From NCBI GenBank assembly GCA_002189035.1, contig NEEC01000020.1:1426001-1490000 (forward strand): DNA of 64,000 nt, in the 5' to 3' direction. Origin of the DNA: Utricularia gibba. Taxonomy: Eukaryota; Streptophyta; Magnoliopsida; Lamiales; Lentibulariaceae. Below are positions 24,254 to 34,993 of the stretch, piece by piece. A program made the translations under genes and the position numbers. How positions within the stretch are numbered: position 1 is the stretch's first letter; every line of letters starts with the position of its first letter. The notes beneath the pieces were generated by a model that was not told where the DNA came from, did not search any database, and saw nothing but the letters and a program-made list of their open reading frames with translations.

Positions 24254-25434
24254 TTTCAGTCACCGTCTTCCTTGACCTCCTACTGACAAAATTCACATTT
24301 CTAAACAAATTTTCCGTAGCCGTAGCTCAACCGTGGAATACACTCTCGTTGCCCAGAAGAAGAGTGCGGTACCTACGAAAGCTTGAACTCAGGGTTTTGC
24401 AGGTCAGAGCTTCTGGGATTTCACTTTTTTTTTTTTCGGTTTTTTCACCACTTCATAAAACGATTTGCATAACCGCAGAAAGTCGATGGTTTGACAATGG
24501 GCCAAAAGTAAGGTATTTAATGGCATGCCCGGCCCGTTAAACAAGGCCCAACATTTCAATTTTACCATTTTCCCATGATAATAAATTAAAGAAGAAGAAC
24601 GCAATTTCACCAGGCTTCTTGGGCAACACCTTGCAGCAGTAGTTTTGCATCTTTGTGAATCCTACGGTTATCGGTTTTCTCGGCGAAGCACTGCGGAGTG
24701 CCTCATCTGAAGTGCGGGTTTTCTCTAGCTCTCATAACCTTTTAGTCGATTTAAACCTTATCGGAACTGATTTAAGATCTAGGTCTGTGGATTTCTTTTC
24801 GTATTTTTCGTTTTTCTTTGGGTGTTTTGTCTCTGGTTGATGCTATTCTCCTTGCTTTAATTCTACTGTGGATGACGGCTTTGTGCGGGTGAGGAAAGGC
24901 CATTAAATATCCTAATTTTGAAGTCGACGGTTTACAAGCTGTGATATTTTATGGTATATGTGATTCTTAATCTGTGCCTGCCTTGGTTTACGAATCTATT
25001 TAACAATGAGGTTGTTCGCCTTCTTCTCTTGGTTAACCACATAACTCGTTACCTTAAAAGGCAGAGGAGCTAACTTGAAGGGGATGGGGATGGAGATCCT
25101 TTGGGAACTTTTGAGGTTTTCTCAGAATACTGTTGGTGGTGCTGTAAATCTGAAGCTTTAAGCTTTATTCTTGATGTGGTTTTCCCTTTATTATGAGAAT
25201 TGATTGGCAATAAATGTAATTTTATAATGATGCATGGTGGTTTGTGTTGAAAACATGGGACCTCAGTATGGGGATCCGGTGCTTCAATCGTGAATGTTCG
25301 AGCTAAAGAGTTTGTGGGGTACATTGATGTGGTATTGGATATGTGGTTGTGGTGCCCAGGGAGGAGTCAGCGGCATTGGGGTTCGGTGATATTTTCAAGT
25401 AGTTGGTGGTTTGTTGGTTGTTTTAGTGGTGGAA
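24254..25434. promoter_or_regulatory. Divergent promoter region between NERD and the CCHC gene
   Basis: The two start codons (24253 minus, 25435 plus) face away from each other with 1.18 kb between. TGGGCC site II-type boxes lie at 24498-24503 (+) and 24545-24550 (as GGCCCA), with a further CCCGGCCCG between. A good acceptor (TTGTTTTAG) ends at 25426, only eight bases before the plus-strand ATG, so the CCHC gene probably has a 5' UTR intron whose donor lies somewhere after 24650; I could not fix it. Confidence 0.5.
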
Positions 25435-26503
25435 ATGAGCTTAGACAACAGGAGCAGGAGCAGGAGCCGGAGCAGAAGCAGAAGTCCTTTGGATCGTAAG
25501 ATCCGTACTCAGCGTTATAGCTATCGTGATGCACCCTATAGGAGGGACTCAAGACGGGGATTCAGGTTATTTTGGTCTCATTTGTATTTTGTTGCTTGTA
25601 GCGTAGGTGATCAAACAGGTGTCTGTCTGAGAAGAACTTGACCTGAAGCTGATTAGGGGGCTTTTAGGATATTAACTGGAGGATTTGATGGATTTTTTTT
25701 CATCGTTTTCTTTTTGCTTTGCATTGTATGAATAGATTTTCCCCTTTTATTAACAACTCTTGGAAATGTTAATGATGCTTTCATTCATCTTCTTTTAGCA
25801 GTCAGAGCAGCTTGTGTAAAAACTGCAAAAGGCCTGGCCATTTCGCAAGGGAGTGCCCAAATGTTGCCATCTGTCACAATTGTGGTCTTCCTGGGTGAGC
25901 ATGAAGTGATATGCATAATCAGTGGTTTCTTTAAACGCCAACATTCTGGTTTATATTTTCGTGTTGTCCAGGCACATTGCATCAGAATGCACCACCAAAT
26001 CCCTCTGCTGGAACTGTAGAGAACCAGGGCACATGGCTGGAAACTGCCCAAACGAAGGCATCTGCCACACGTGTGGAAAAGCAGGACATCGAGCCAGAGA
26101 CTGCACAGCTCCTCTCCTCCCTCCAGGTGATCTGAGGCTGTGCAATAACTGCTTCAAGCAAGGCCACATGGCAGCTGACTGTACAAATGACAAGGCCTGC
26201 AAGAACTGTAGGAAGACTGGCCATCTTGCACGTGACTGTCCAAATGATCCCATCTGCAACATGTGCAATGTATCTGGGCATGTAGCTAGAGATTGCCCAA
26301 AAGCCAATCTCATTGAAGAGAGGAGTGGTGGTTTTCGTGGAGGAGGATTTCGTGACATTGTTTGCCGGAACTGCCAGCAGGTGGGGCACATGAGCCGTGA
26401 CTGTATGATGATGACCATATGCCACAACTGTGGAGGAAGAGGTCACCTGGCCTTCGAATGCCCTTCTGGAAGACTAATGGATCGTTTCCCTCGAAGGTAC
26501 TAA
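25435..26503 (+). CDS. GIS2: Nine-knuckle CCHC zinc finger protein, GIS2/CNBP type, 251 aa
   Basis: Exons 25435-25565, 25802-25894 and 25972-26503 join in frame (251 residues). The N terminus is a short RS-rich segment (SRSRSRSRSRSP). Nine C-x2-C-x4-H-x4-C knuckles follow, for example CKNCKRPGHFAREC, CHTCGKAGHRARDC and CHNCGGRGHLAFEC, with an RGG-like GGFRGGGF spacer between knuckles seven and eight. Yeast GIS2 and animal CNBP are single-stranded nucleic-acid binding proteins of seven knuckles that act in translation; plant relatives have more. A role in RNA binding is inferred from the fold. The RS segment might allow SR-kinase control. The symbol is by family resemblance only. The second acceptor is a tandem TTTTAGCAG, so mRNAs may differ by one Ser codon. 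The protein ends RFPRRY. Confidence 0.85.
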
Positions 26504-26938
26504 GTGTTTTCTCGCCCGTAGTTTACATGCTTGCTGGGAGCAACATGGCATTGTGCGGCTGGTTTTCCTTGGAGTTGCGGTTTACTTTGTAATCTTCAGC
26601 TCTTTCTCGGCTACTTGAGTTCATTTGTCCTGGTATCAGGAGGGAATTTGAACAACACTTTTCATGTTGGAGCTTACTAGGGCTGTCCTGTGTACTCTAT
26701 TTTTGGATTTTCAAGGACCACTGCTTATTTTAATCGCATATCAATCAAGGCATCGAAAATTACGTTAAAATTTTCTGATTTTTTAAATAATTTTTTTTTA
26801 AAAAGTAATATAAAATAATTTTATAGTCAAATATTAACGATTTATATTATAAAATTTACGTATTTATTTTATTAAAAAATATATTTGAAAGTGATTTTTA
26901 AAAAATAAAATTAACTAAACCTACGTGATTATTTGTAA
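26504..26938. other. CCHC gene 3' flank and spacer
   Basis: Probable 3' UTR to about 26750, then AT-rich spacer up to the NDUFB9 promoter. No gene seen. Confidence 0.45.
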
Positions 26939-27080
26939 TGGGCCGAATCTGTACCGGGCCTACGAACGGCCTTTATCCGGCCCGTTTCATCTTAAAAAAT
27001 AAAATAGAAACGCAATCGTCGGTCCTCTGGCGGATCCGGAGAAAGGAAGAGCGCGTGGGAGAGGCAGACAGGCGAAAGAA
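26939..27080 (+). promoter_or_regulatory. NDUFB9 proximal promoter with GGGCC boxes
   Basis: TGGGCC at 26939-26944, CGGGCC at 26955-26960 and CCGGCCCG at about 26977-26984 lie within 145 bases of the start codon. TGGGCY site II boxes, bound by TCP factors, are common in plant promoters of nuclear genes for mitochondrial and ribosomal proteins. Confidence 0.5.
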
Positions 27081-28342
27081 ATGAGTGTCGCGACGGCGTC
27101 TTATTTGGCTCGGCGAGCTGCGCAGAAGGAGAGAGTGAGGATTTTGTACCGGCGAGCTCTTAGGGATACTCTCAATTGGGCGGTTCATCGCCACCTCTTT
27201 TATCCTGATGTAAATTTCTGTTTCTTTTTGTTTTTTGGGTTACACGTTTTTTTCTTTTTTTCTGTTTGATTCGATGATCAGATCTGTTTAATCCATTTAC
27301 GAATAGTTTGGAATTTTCTACTGAATTAATGATTATAGCTCCTAATTTTCACTAGGCTTATAAGCCAAGGAGATTTTTAAGGCTCCCGTTTGCAGATTGG
27401 GGTCGTTTTGGGAGTTGACAATCGTAAATAGTTAATTGTTGTTTTTTAACCCTCTATTGCCCCAATTTCTTTTTCTCTTCCTGTACCTCATAGCATCTAG
27501 CCGTTGGTGTTATGTTATATAATGAAATCTTGCCTTGCGGAACGAACTACGGAGTTGCTCTTGTTTCTCACGATTCATCTGTTGTGGTTCAGGCAGATGC
27601 TCTGAGAGAAAAGTTCGATGCTAACAAAAATGTGGTTTGTTCTCAACTCTCACTTTGGTTTGCTTCCGTTTCCAGCTTAATTTGGATGCACTTCGAACTT
27701 TTTACTGGATTTCCATGCTTTGGTTTTCTACTGAAGAGTGTAATAGATGCTGATGAACTTGAACACTAAAGATGTCAAACATTGTTGCCAGGAGGATGTC
27801 GAATACATTGATAAACTGATTGCTGCTGGTGAAGCAAGCTACAATAAATGGAGGCATCCTGATCCATACATCGGTGAGTTGGTAACTGCCCATTTTGTTA
27901 TTGCACATTTTAAAGAAAATGGTTCGTAGGGGCTTACTACGCTTCCTCGTATGTGTTGATGAAAAAGTCAAATTCATGCATTAGAAACTCATGAATCTAC
28001 ATGGAGCGAAGTTGAAATTATGAGGTTCAGTCGTAGACGCTTTTCGTTTTCACATCCTCACTGCTGCTGTGAAAATGTTGGCATTTGCTTAGTATTTTCG
28101 CATTTGTGGATTTAATGTGATTTTGGAGAATCATGAGCACTTTGTTTCAACAGTCCCATGGGCACCCGGTGGCTCCAAGTTCTGTCGCAACCCAACACCG
28201 CCCCGGGGGTAATGCTCAGCTCTTCCCTTGTTTTGTTCCGAATAACCTTCTCTGTATTATGAATGCGGACGCTGATTCGAGGTGCTTTTGGTTACTGTAG
28301 ATTGAGATTGTATATGATTATGGCCGAGAGAGCAATGACTAA
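27081..28342 (+). CDS. NDUFB9: NADH dehydrogenase (complex I) subunit NDUFB9/B22, LYR family, five exons
   Basis: Exons 27081-27209, 27593-27634, 27792-27873, 28154-28208 and 28301-28342. The protein starts MSVATASYLARRAAQKERVR and carries the LYR-family N terminus (VRILYRRALRDTLNWAVHR), then DADALREKFDANKNV, DKLIAAGEASYNKWRHPDPY and VPWAPGGSKFCRNPTPPRG, ending IEIVYDYGRESND. It is an accessory subunit of the complex I membrane arm in mitochondria; LYR proteins bind acyl carrier protein. Expected length is 116 residues, like the Arabidopsis protein. Oddity: the fourth donor lies in a run of five G's (28205-28209). With canonical GT-AG splicing the frame is one base short, giving GLRLYMIM... 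up to a stop at 28467-28469 instead of the conserved end. Either one G is missing from the assembly or the C terminus has truly changed. Confidence 0.87.
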
Positions 28343-28469
28343 CTTGGCATCCACCGAGGTACGTTGCGAAATGAGTTGCCTTCATCATCTGCCTCATGGA
28401 AGAGAACAGAAATGCAGTGACTTCATGACAAGAACATGTCGTTTTATTGTCTTGCCGCATGTTCAATAA

Positions 28470-29014
28470 ACAAATTCGGGTTCCATGAACCAGTACCTGT
28501 CATCATGCATCCATATGCTTTATATTTTATGCACCCTCCCAAAGAGGCTCAGCAGGCATCATACTATTAACACCAAGTTAGAGAGATAACAACGTCCGAG
28601 GGCTGTAGTGACTGCCTGTTAGTTCAAGTGTGCAGTATCGTTCAGAGGGTAGGAGTGCTTTCGATGACCATTTTGTGAAAAGTATTCGGGCATGGGAGAG
28701 AGAGATCTCCCATTACCTGTTAAGCCATGGCTATGGGAACACGAGAGGAAAGCGTCAATGCTTGTGAGCAAACAACTATGGGGAATGGGGATGCGGTAAA
28801 CTTCACAACTCATTTCAGGCGTTCCTGGATCACTCTAAGAAACCTAAAGATGCGAAACAAAACCTATCCACTACAGGAAACGCAGCACGGAAGTGAATGT
28901 TTCACAGCAAGGGATTCCCCCTCTAGAATGATGGAAACAATTGGCGTCGATAAGAAGCACAAGCACCGAGCTGATTTAGAAATCTGCAACAGTCGTTTGC
29001 AATCGAAAGAAAAT
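28470..29014. other. Convergent 3' region between NDUFB9 and bS31m
   Basis: Both flanking genes end here. Probable 3' UTRs of both strands; no third gene seen. Confidence 0.45.
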
Positions 29015-29269
29015 CTAAACCAATTTGAAAGGCAATGGCCAAGGAGTGGACCTTGGAACCTCGACCTTATCCTTTATCCTCTCGATTTGCTTCTCCTTCT
29101 TCGGTCTAGAATTTCCGTAGGAGCCTTTGAATCTCTTGCCTTTCTTAGTCCTCTTGTCTCCGCGTCCGCAGACGACCGGCGAAGAAGAAGAAGAAGAAGC
29201 GAGAGGCAGCGACGGCATCAGTGATTCCATCCTCCAGACGGCAGCCACACAGCGTCGAACCGCTGCCAT
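29015..29269 (-). CDS. RPS31: Mitochondrial small ribosomal subunit protein bS31m (bTHX type), 84 aa
   Basis: A single uninterrupted exon of 84 residues. The N terminus is a basic, Arg/Ala/Trp-containing presequence ([18 protein letters not shown]) typical of mitochondrial import. The mature core [20 protein letters not shown] is the bTHX signature, and the C terminus runs [21 protein letters not shown]. The family protein is known in Arabidopsis as 30S ribosomal protein S31, mitochondrial; its bacterial relative (Thx) sits in the head of the 30S subunit and stabilises rRNA. Start: this ATG is followed directly by the presequence and the frame has no better upstream candidate. The gene is tail-to-tail with NDUFB9, another nuclear gene for a mitochondrial protein. 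Confidence 0.9.
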   Translation of the reverse strand: MAAVRRCVAAVWRMESLMPSLPLASSSSSSPVVCGRGDKRTKKGKRFKGSYGNSRPKKEKQIERIKDKVEVPRSTPWPLPFKLV

Positions 29270-29500
29270 TTTCAGCGTCTGAGATCCGATTTAGAGTGTT
29301 TGGGGAACGAATTTGCGTGCTCTCCCAACCAAAACCCTATATTTATACTGGAATTCGAACCCATAACTAAAAAGTTTTTATAAATTGGAAGAATAGGCCT
29401 TGTGAGATTATAACTCTTGCCCAAGCCCACAGGGATATCATTACAAAAATTAACATACGGGAAAATTATATTTTTGGTGTATCAGGTTTACCAAAAGTTG
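29270..29500 (-). promoter_or_regulatory. bS31m upstream region
   Basis: Contains an AAGCCCAC box at about 29424-29431 (GTGGGCTT on the gene strand), a site II/telo-like motif often found upstream of ribosomal protein genes. A TATA-like TATAAATATAG (on the minus strand) lies at about 29337-29347. Confidence 0.35.
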
Positions 29501-29879
29501 TTCCTATAATGTTGACATCTAACGATAGTGATGCATCACATTGATAAATGATTTTGTCATTGAGAATCGAGTAGTTCTTCTCTAATCTAACTTGGTTGGC
29601 TTTTTACAAGATACATCATGCACAAGCTCGAATGGTGGTGGTGCTCATTGAAGTTCTATCTGCAACGGTTGAAATTGTATCTGATACGCATTAATTTTCC
29701 TTTCAAGTGAGAATAAAAGATGGATGAAGGCTTTTGAATCAACTACTAGTCTCTTGCAAGATTGTTGGACATATGAATATGGAATCCCAAAAATTTGCCA
29801 CTTTTTACATGTGCATGTACCATCCTTTATTCACACTAGGAAAATCTTTCCCTCTTGTCCTAGTTTATGCTGAGTTATC

Positions 29880-31233
29880 ACCTAAATAACCATATTTTCT
29901 TGGTCATATATCTCCACACATGCATGTGGTATTGCCTGATTACAATGTTTATACAACTTGGATGAATTTTTGGCGAATTGCAGTCTTTAATGACGTTGTT
30001 GTAAGGCCTTAGATAATCAATTTATAAAATAATTCTTACGACATTAATACGTATATAAATGAGTTGCATCAATTGACACTACTGGCCGACACCATCTATA
30101 TGCTTGAATACAAGATCTAAATGTCCAAAATGTATAGTGTAATACATTTCCACTGTGATGGTTCCATTGGACTATAGTGCTGAGATTCTGAAGTGTGATC
30201 TTTTGCAAGAAAGAGAGGAGTTTTGGCACAGAATCCTAAACCATACCAGGCTCTATGATATGGAATAGTATATTCGTTGTCTCGTTGACTGCAGTTACAA
30301 TCGTGCTTACTTTAGTGTCAATATCTCTTTTCACGAACGGTCTCGCTATGTTGGCGATATACCAAACTCCAATATTCCGATTATCAAAATATCTTAAACC
30401 ATCCCGATTACAAGTGTGAGGTAATTCCACTACATTAACTTTCTATTGATCATGCCTTTTATAGTACGTACCACGAATTCTCCATCGACATCCTTGTTTT
30501 CTTCGCTATTTGTAATGTTAATCCAAAACATTAGGCTCTAAATCATTAACATATAATTCTTTACCGATTTTGATCGAGTAGTCCAACATTGCACTACGAA
30601 AAGCTTCTTTATTTTCAAAAAAATGACTTAAAGCAATTGGACATTCAATTTCATCCAATTCTGAAACATCATCCCCATCCTCTTCATCTTCATCAAAATC
30701 TAGATTGTATTCTGGATCACATTCTCTTTGATTACCAATATTAGGATCATAATGTGGATCAACCTTACATATATATCGGCATCAAGATCATTTGAAAAAA
30801 AATTTCTTGTTACATTTAAAAAAATAATAACATATAATAATAATAATTATTATTTACCTGAATTTGAATTGGATTCCACTCTAATTTTTTTTTCTCTTGT
30901 ATGATAATTTCCCATCTCATTGTAATCAATACCGATTGAGTAGTAATAAAATTTTGAAGCTCTATAGTTGTGTATCGTATACTCATCCTCTATGCCAAAC
31001 CATTCAGTATTTTGAAGATTTGTCATTTCCGAATCCATATTTTTCAAAATTATAAAAATCAATAGTAATCATACATTTGCATCTAGCTAAAAAAATTAAA
31101 AAAATGAACCACCCTCATATTCTGAATGTTGTGGGTTGAACTCATACGAAGTATTTTATGAGTTGTACCCATATGAAGAATTTTGTGGATTGAACTCATA
31201 AGGGTCGCTATTCGAGCCCGAAAAGTTTGACAT
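29880..31233 (-). pseudogene. Mutator-like (MULE) transposase remnant
   Basis: From an ATG at 31233 the minus strand reads MSNFSGSNSDPYEFNPQNSS, an acidic segment (FDEDEEDGDDVSELDEIE, about 30700), NKEAFRSAMLDYSIKIGKEL, then the zinc-containing MuDR N domain CRWRIRGTY and VELPHTCNRDG (about 30420). At about 30130-30060 comes FWTFRSCIQAYRWCRPVVS and IDATHLYTY, the start of the MULE transposase core with its first Asp. Several stops and shifts occur, and the rest of the DDE domain is not recognisable. The left boundary is uncertain and no terminal repeats were found. Confidence 0.7.
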
Positions 31234-31389
31234 CAGAAATTCAATTGTAATGTTTGTTACAATAACTTGTATGCACCATTCTTTTATAAATAAAATTGTA
31301 GATATTTTCATTTCTATATAACTAATTTTACACCATATAATTAAATATAAAAAATTATCTAGCTTTAAATTAAATCACATGATTTTTTT

Positions 31390-33101
31390 TGTAGTGGGCC
31401 TGCTCCCTGTGGATCATATAAACTGGCCCACGACTAGCTGGCCTCACCCCAAGAAGCCTACCACATAACGGCTACCGTTATGAACCCCTGAAGCTGAAGA
31501 AGATAAGGAGACTAACAGGAAGCACTAAGATTTTTCATTTTTTCACAGCAGAAATCAAAGGGCTACAAAGAGCCTTCTCTCTACAGACTGATCGGTGAAT
31601 GATCGAGCAAGGGGAGGGAATTTTCAGTCGCTGTTATCAGTCTTGTTTTGCTATGTTTAGGTTCTTGAACCTGTTTGGAACTGTGATTGTTCCTTGTACT
31701 TCTCAATCGGGATAGTGAAGCTGTTCAACCTGGTCTGGAGCACCCGAGGTTGTTCCCGAAAGGGTTTTCCTCGTTAAAAATCTTGGAGTCCTTGATAACA
31801 CCGTTTTTATTATGTTTTTATATATATTTTTAAGTGTGATGTGTAAGGTTAAATGTCGCTAAATGTGCTAAAATGTCTTCTTTTGTGTATTTAATCTTTT
31901 AGAATGTGTTTATTGTGAAAATAGGCTCAATTGGTAACAATTGAGCCAACAACTCTAATATTACGTCTAGTTTGTATTTTAAGTCTTATTAGGGTGAGAG
32001 CTAGTACTGTAGCAGTGCACTTTCTACGTTGACAAGTCAAAGGGGACCGAAAAGCTGTGCAAAAGCAACTTTCAGCCGAAAATAGCTGCCCTTCTGAAGA
32101 TATAAGATATGGAGCAGAGATATCCCTTCTAGAAGCCTGAAGAAAAGACCAAGCTGCCCTTACTTTTGAGCACCAAAATGAAAAAAAAGAAGGGAGAGAG
32201 AAAGAGAGTACACTGTGCACGCAGAGTGCACAGACAGCAAACAGGAGCGAGTGATAGCGAGGAGAACGTCGTTTCTCTGGCGAAAGTCTCCGGGTACCTC
32301 TAGATCTGCGTGTCTACACCACCGTTTTGGCCAGAACTTTGATTTCTAGCAGATCTCCAGCCCACATAAGCATCTTGCAACTTTTATTTGCACATTTTCT
32401 GCACTTTCATTTCTGCAAGAACCTGTTATCGTTACTGTTTTCGTTTCTATGCTTTTTGCTGCTTTTCGATACCTTGCTGTGAACGGGGAACTCGTTGTAG
32501 ACCTTGCCTTAGTTTATAAACATGTTTCTGTTTAAGCTTTTCACATTTTCTTTTAAGCTTGATATGCCATTTACTGTTCTTGCGCACGCATATTCTGTTT
32601 TCGCACACTCTTACTCTGTTTTTAAGCGTTTTTAAGCTGGGTTTAAGCCTATGGGCTCTCTTGAGTGACATAAGAGCCAGACCCTGGTGTAAAACTCAGC
32701 CAAGTTACTTTTATTTTATGTTTTCTGCACCTTAACTTTAATTTCAGTGCCCCTTTCAACCCTTCAACTCGTTTATTTCAGTTACTGTTATTTTAGATCC
32801 TACCCGCGTTAGAACTAAACCCCAGGAAACCCCCCCCCCTGTTTTCAGTAAATGCAATGAATTTCGAGAAATTACAACCACACTACATTAATTCCTGTGA
32901 TTTGTGTAGTAGAATAGTTAGGTTATAAATTTCTTTTGATGTGTTGAATGTGCTAGACTGCGACATTTAGCAACCCATTTCAAATGTTCATCAATCCTTC
33001 TTTATCTTTTCTTGCGGTCTAGTTACGCATTGAAGAAGCAAATTCATTAATGCGCCTGGGAGTGTTCTTATAGATTGTCTCGCATTGTTAATACCCTCAC
33101 A
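31390..33101 (+). repeat. copia 5' LTR interrupted by a solo LTR
   Basis: 31390-31792 and 32994-33101 align with the right LTR. The right LTR also carries about 36 extra bases (around 34707-34745, AATGGGAATGGGGCAG) that are absent here. Confidence 0.82.
31793..32993 (+). mobile_element. Solo LTR (1201 bp) inside the copia 5' LTR
   Basis: Begins TGATAACACCG and ends GTTCATCA. The copia LTR reads GGAGTCCTTC in the undisturbed copy; here it is split into GTCCT before and ATCCT after, a 5-base duplication with one change. No coding region. It shares TG..CA ends and the TGATAA start with family B but I see little internal similarity, so it may be a separate family. Confidence 0.68.
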
Positions 33102-33168
33102 AATTGGTATCAGAGCTCGGCTTTGACATACTGGAATACAACACCTCCGTAATTCTTGCGTTGTATTG

Positions 33169-33712
33169 ATGGAGGACTTCGTTGGAATGATTAAACTCAA
33201 CTCTCAGAATTATCTCTTTGGCGCACCAAGATGAAAGCTGTTCTTATCTGCAAGGATCTCTGGAATGCAGTAAATCTTGGAAAAGAAAAGCCAGAAAAGA
33301 TAAGTGAGAAAGATTGGAAAACACTGCACTTGAAGGCCTGTGCATATATGCAACTCTGTATTGAGAACGCATATCAGAAAAGATTTAGAGACTATGAGGA
33401 TGCAAAAGAACTTTGGAAGAAAATTGAGGACAGTTTTAGGCCATGCACTGCCCAGAATAAAATGTTGCTAGATCAAAAGCTTACAAGTCTCAAATACAAG
33501 GATGGGGAATCTATGATGGACCACATAAGTAAATTTGAAGATCTGGTGGATGAGATGACATCAATAGGAATGGACCTGGATGATGAAACCCAGGCCATCA
33601 AGCTGCTACGTTCTCTCCCTTCTAGCTGGGAAGTGTTAACAGTCACTCTGATGCACACTTCAGGGGGCTGTCTTACGACTCTGCAGTAAACTCGTTGCTG
33701 CACGAAGAATTG
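33169..33712 (+). pseudogene. copia gag remnant
   Basis: Starts MEDFVGMIKLNSQNY; one base is missing right after, then the frame continues LWRTKMKAVLICKDLW, LKACAYMQLCIEN, AKELWKKIED, LDQKLTSLKY and FEDLVDEMTSIG, LRSLPSSWEVL. This is the copia gag N-terminal domain (UBN2/DUF4219 type). A second shift at about 33665 leads into YDSAVNSLLHEELR. The zinc knuckle is gone. Confidence 0.78.
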
Positions 33713-34411
33713 AGGCCACAAGATGAACTGGAGAGACACCTCATGGCCAGAACACCTTATGCATCTGCCGTTGGATCCATCATGTACCTAATGGTATGCA
33801 CCAGACCGGATATTGGTTTCTCAGCAAGCACTATGAGTAGGTTTTTGGCTGATCCTGGCAAAAGACATTGGGAAGGTGTGAAGTGGCTGCTGAGGTATCT
33901 GAAAGGCACAAAAGGGTACAAGTTATGCTATGGCTCGGACACAACAGCATCAAAAATATATATTGATGCAAACTTAGGAGGAGATCATGACACCAGAAAG
34001 TCCACCACTAGTCTGATCACTGTCATGGGAGGAGCTGTGAACTGGAGCTCTAAACTATAGGAAACGGTGGCATTGCCAAGCATTGAATCAGAATATATGG
34101 CACTTACAGAAGCCTTGAAGGAGGGACTCTGGATTGGGAGATTCTTATCGGAAATTGGCTTTCTAGAAGAGAAACCTGTGGTGTTTAGTGATAGCCAAAG
34201 TGCCATTCAACTCAGCAAGAATTCTACCTTTCATGCACGCACCAAACATATAGAAAAAAGATGGCATTGGATCAGGGAAGTGCTGGAAAGGAATGAAGTT
34301 GAGCTGCGAAAGATTGATATTGAAAGGGATATTGCTGATGCATTAACAAAACCACTGCCATCCTCAAAATTCATGCTCTGCACACAGGGCATGGGCCTTA
34401 AGAAGATATGA
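33713..34411 (+). pseudogene. copia RNase H remnant fused behind gag
   Basis: Reads PQDELERHLMARTPYASAVG, MYLMVCTRPDIGFSAS, HWEGVKWLLRYLKGT, then after a single TAG (34058-34060) LPSIESEYMALTEALKEG and SDSQSAIQLSKNSTFHARTK, ending ADALTKPLPSSKF. This is the C-terminal RT/RNase H block of copia. The join to gag lies at about 33713. Confidence 0.82.
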
Positions 34412-34446
34412 TATTTCCTGAGGTGAGCTCAGCTGGAGGGGAGATT

Positions 34447-34988
34447 TGTAGTGGGCTGCTCCTTGTGGATCATATAAACTGGCCCACGACCAGCTGGCCT
34501 CACCCCAAGAAGCCCACCACATAACGGTTACCGTTATGAAACCCTGAAGTTGAAGAAGATAAGGAGACTAACAGGAAGCACCAAGATTCTCATTTTTTCA
34601 CAGCAGAAATCAAAAGTCTGCAAGGAGCCTTCTCTCTAGAGACTGATCGGTGAATGATCGAGCAAGGGAGGGAATTTTCAGTCGCTGTTATCAGTCTTGT
34701 TTTGCTATTACCCTGGAATGGGAATGGGGCAGACTGTGGGTTGCTGTGTTTAGGTTCTTGAACCTATTTGGAACTGTGATTGTTCCTTGTATTTCTCAAT
34801 CGTGATAGTGAAGCTGTTCAACCTGGTGTGGAGCACCCGAGGTTTTTCCCGAAAGGGTTTTCCTCGTTAAAAATCTTGGAGTCCTTCTTTATCTTTTCTT
34901 GCAGTCTGGTTACGCATTGAAGAAGCAAATTCATTTATGCGCCTAGGAGTGTTCTTACAGATTGTCTCACATTATTAATACCCTCACA
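34447..34988 (+). repeat. copia 3' LTR
   Basis: 542 bp, ends TGTAGTGGGC and CCCTCACA. Similarity to the 5' LTR is high, so this is a fairly recent insertion compared with the gypsy element. Confidence 0.85.
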
Positions 34989-34993
34989 TTTTT

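Larger units (their letters stand above)
31390..34988 (+). mobile_element. Ty1/copia deletion derivative with LTRs and 5-base T duplication
   Basis: The left LTR (31390-33101, with an insertion at 31793-32993) and right LTR (34447-34988, 542 bp) both begin TGTAGTGGGC and end CCCTCACA. The primer site TGGTATCAGAGC follows the left LTR (33105-33116) and a purine tract GGAGGGGAGA (34435-34444) precedes the right one. TTTTT flanks both outer ends, within longer T runs. The interior holds only gag and RNase H; protease, integrase and reverse transcriptase are deleted. Confidence 0.88.

Noticed and set aside
22740-24540. Long plus-strand frames (up to 236 residues) opposite NERD exon 1
   Set aside because: Low-complexity shadows of the acidic NERD N terminus, which is in frame with the PHD domain.
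25951-26446. 154-158 residue minus-strand frames over the CCHC gene
   Set aside because: Antisense shadows of the repeated CCHC knuckles; no start context, introns or homology.
28263-28469. 68-residue frame starting at 28263
   Set aside because: Mostly the shifted reading of NDUFB9 exon 5; discussed as the consequence of the missing G, not a separate gene.
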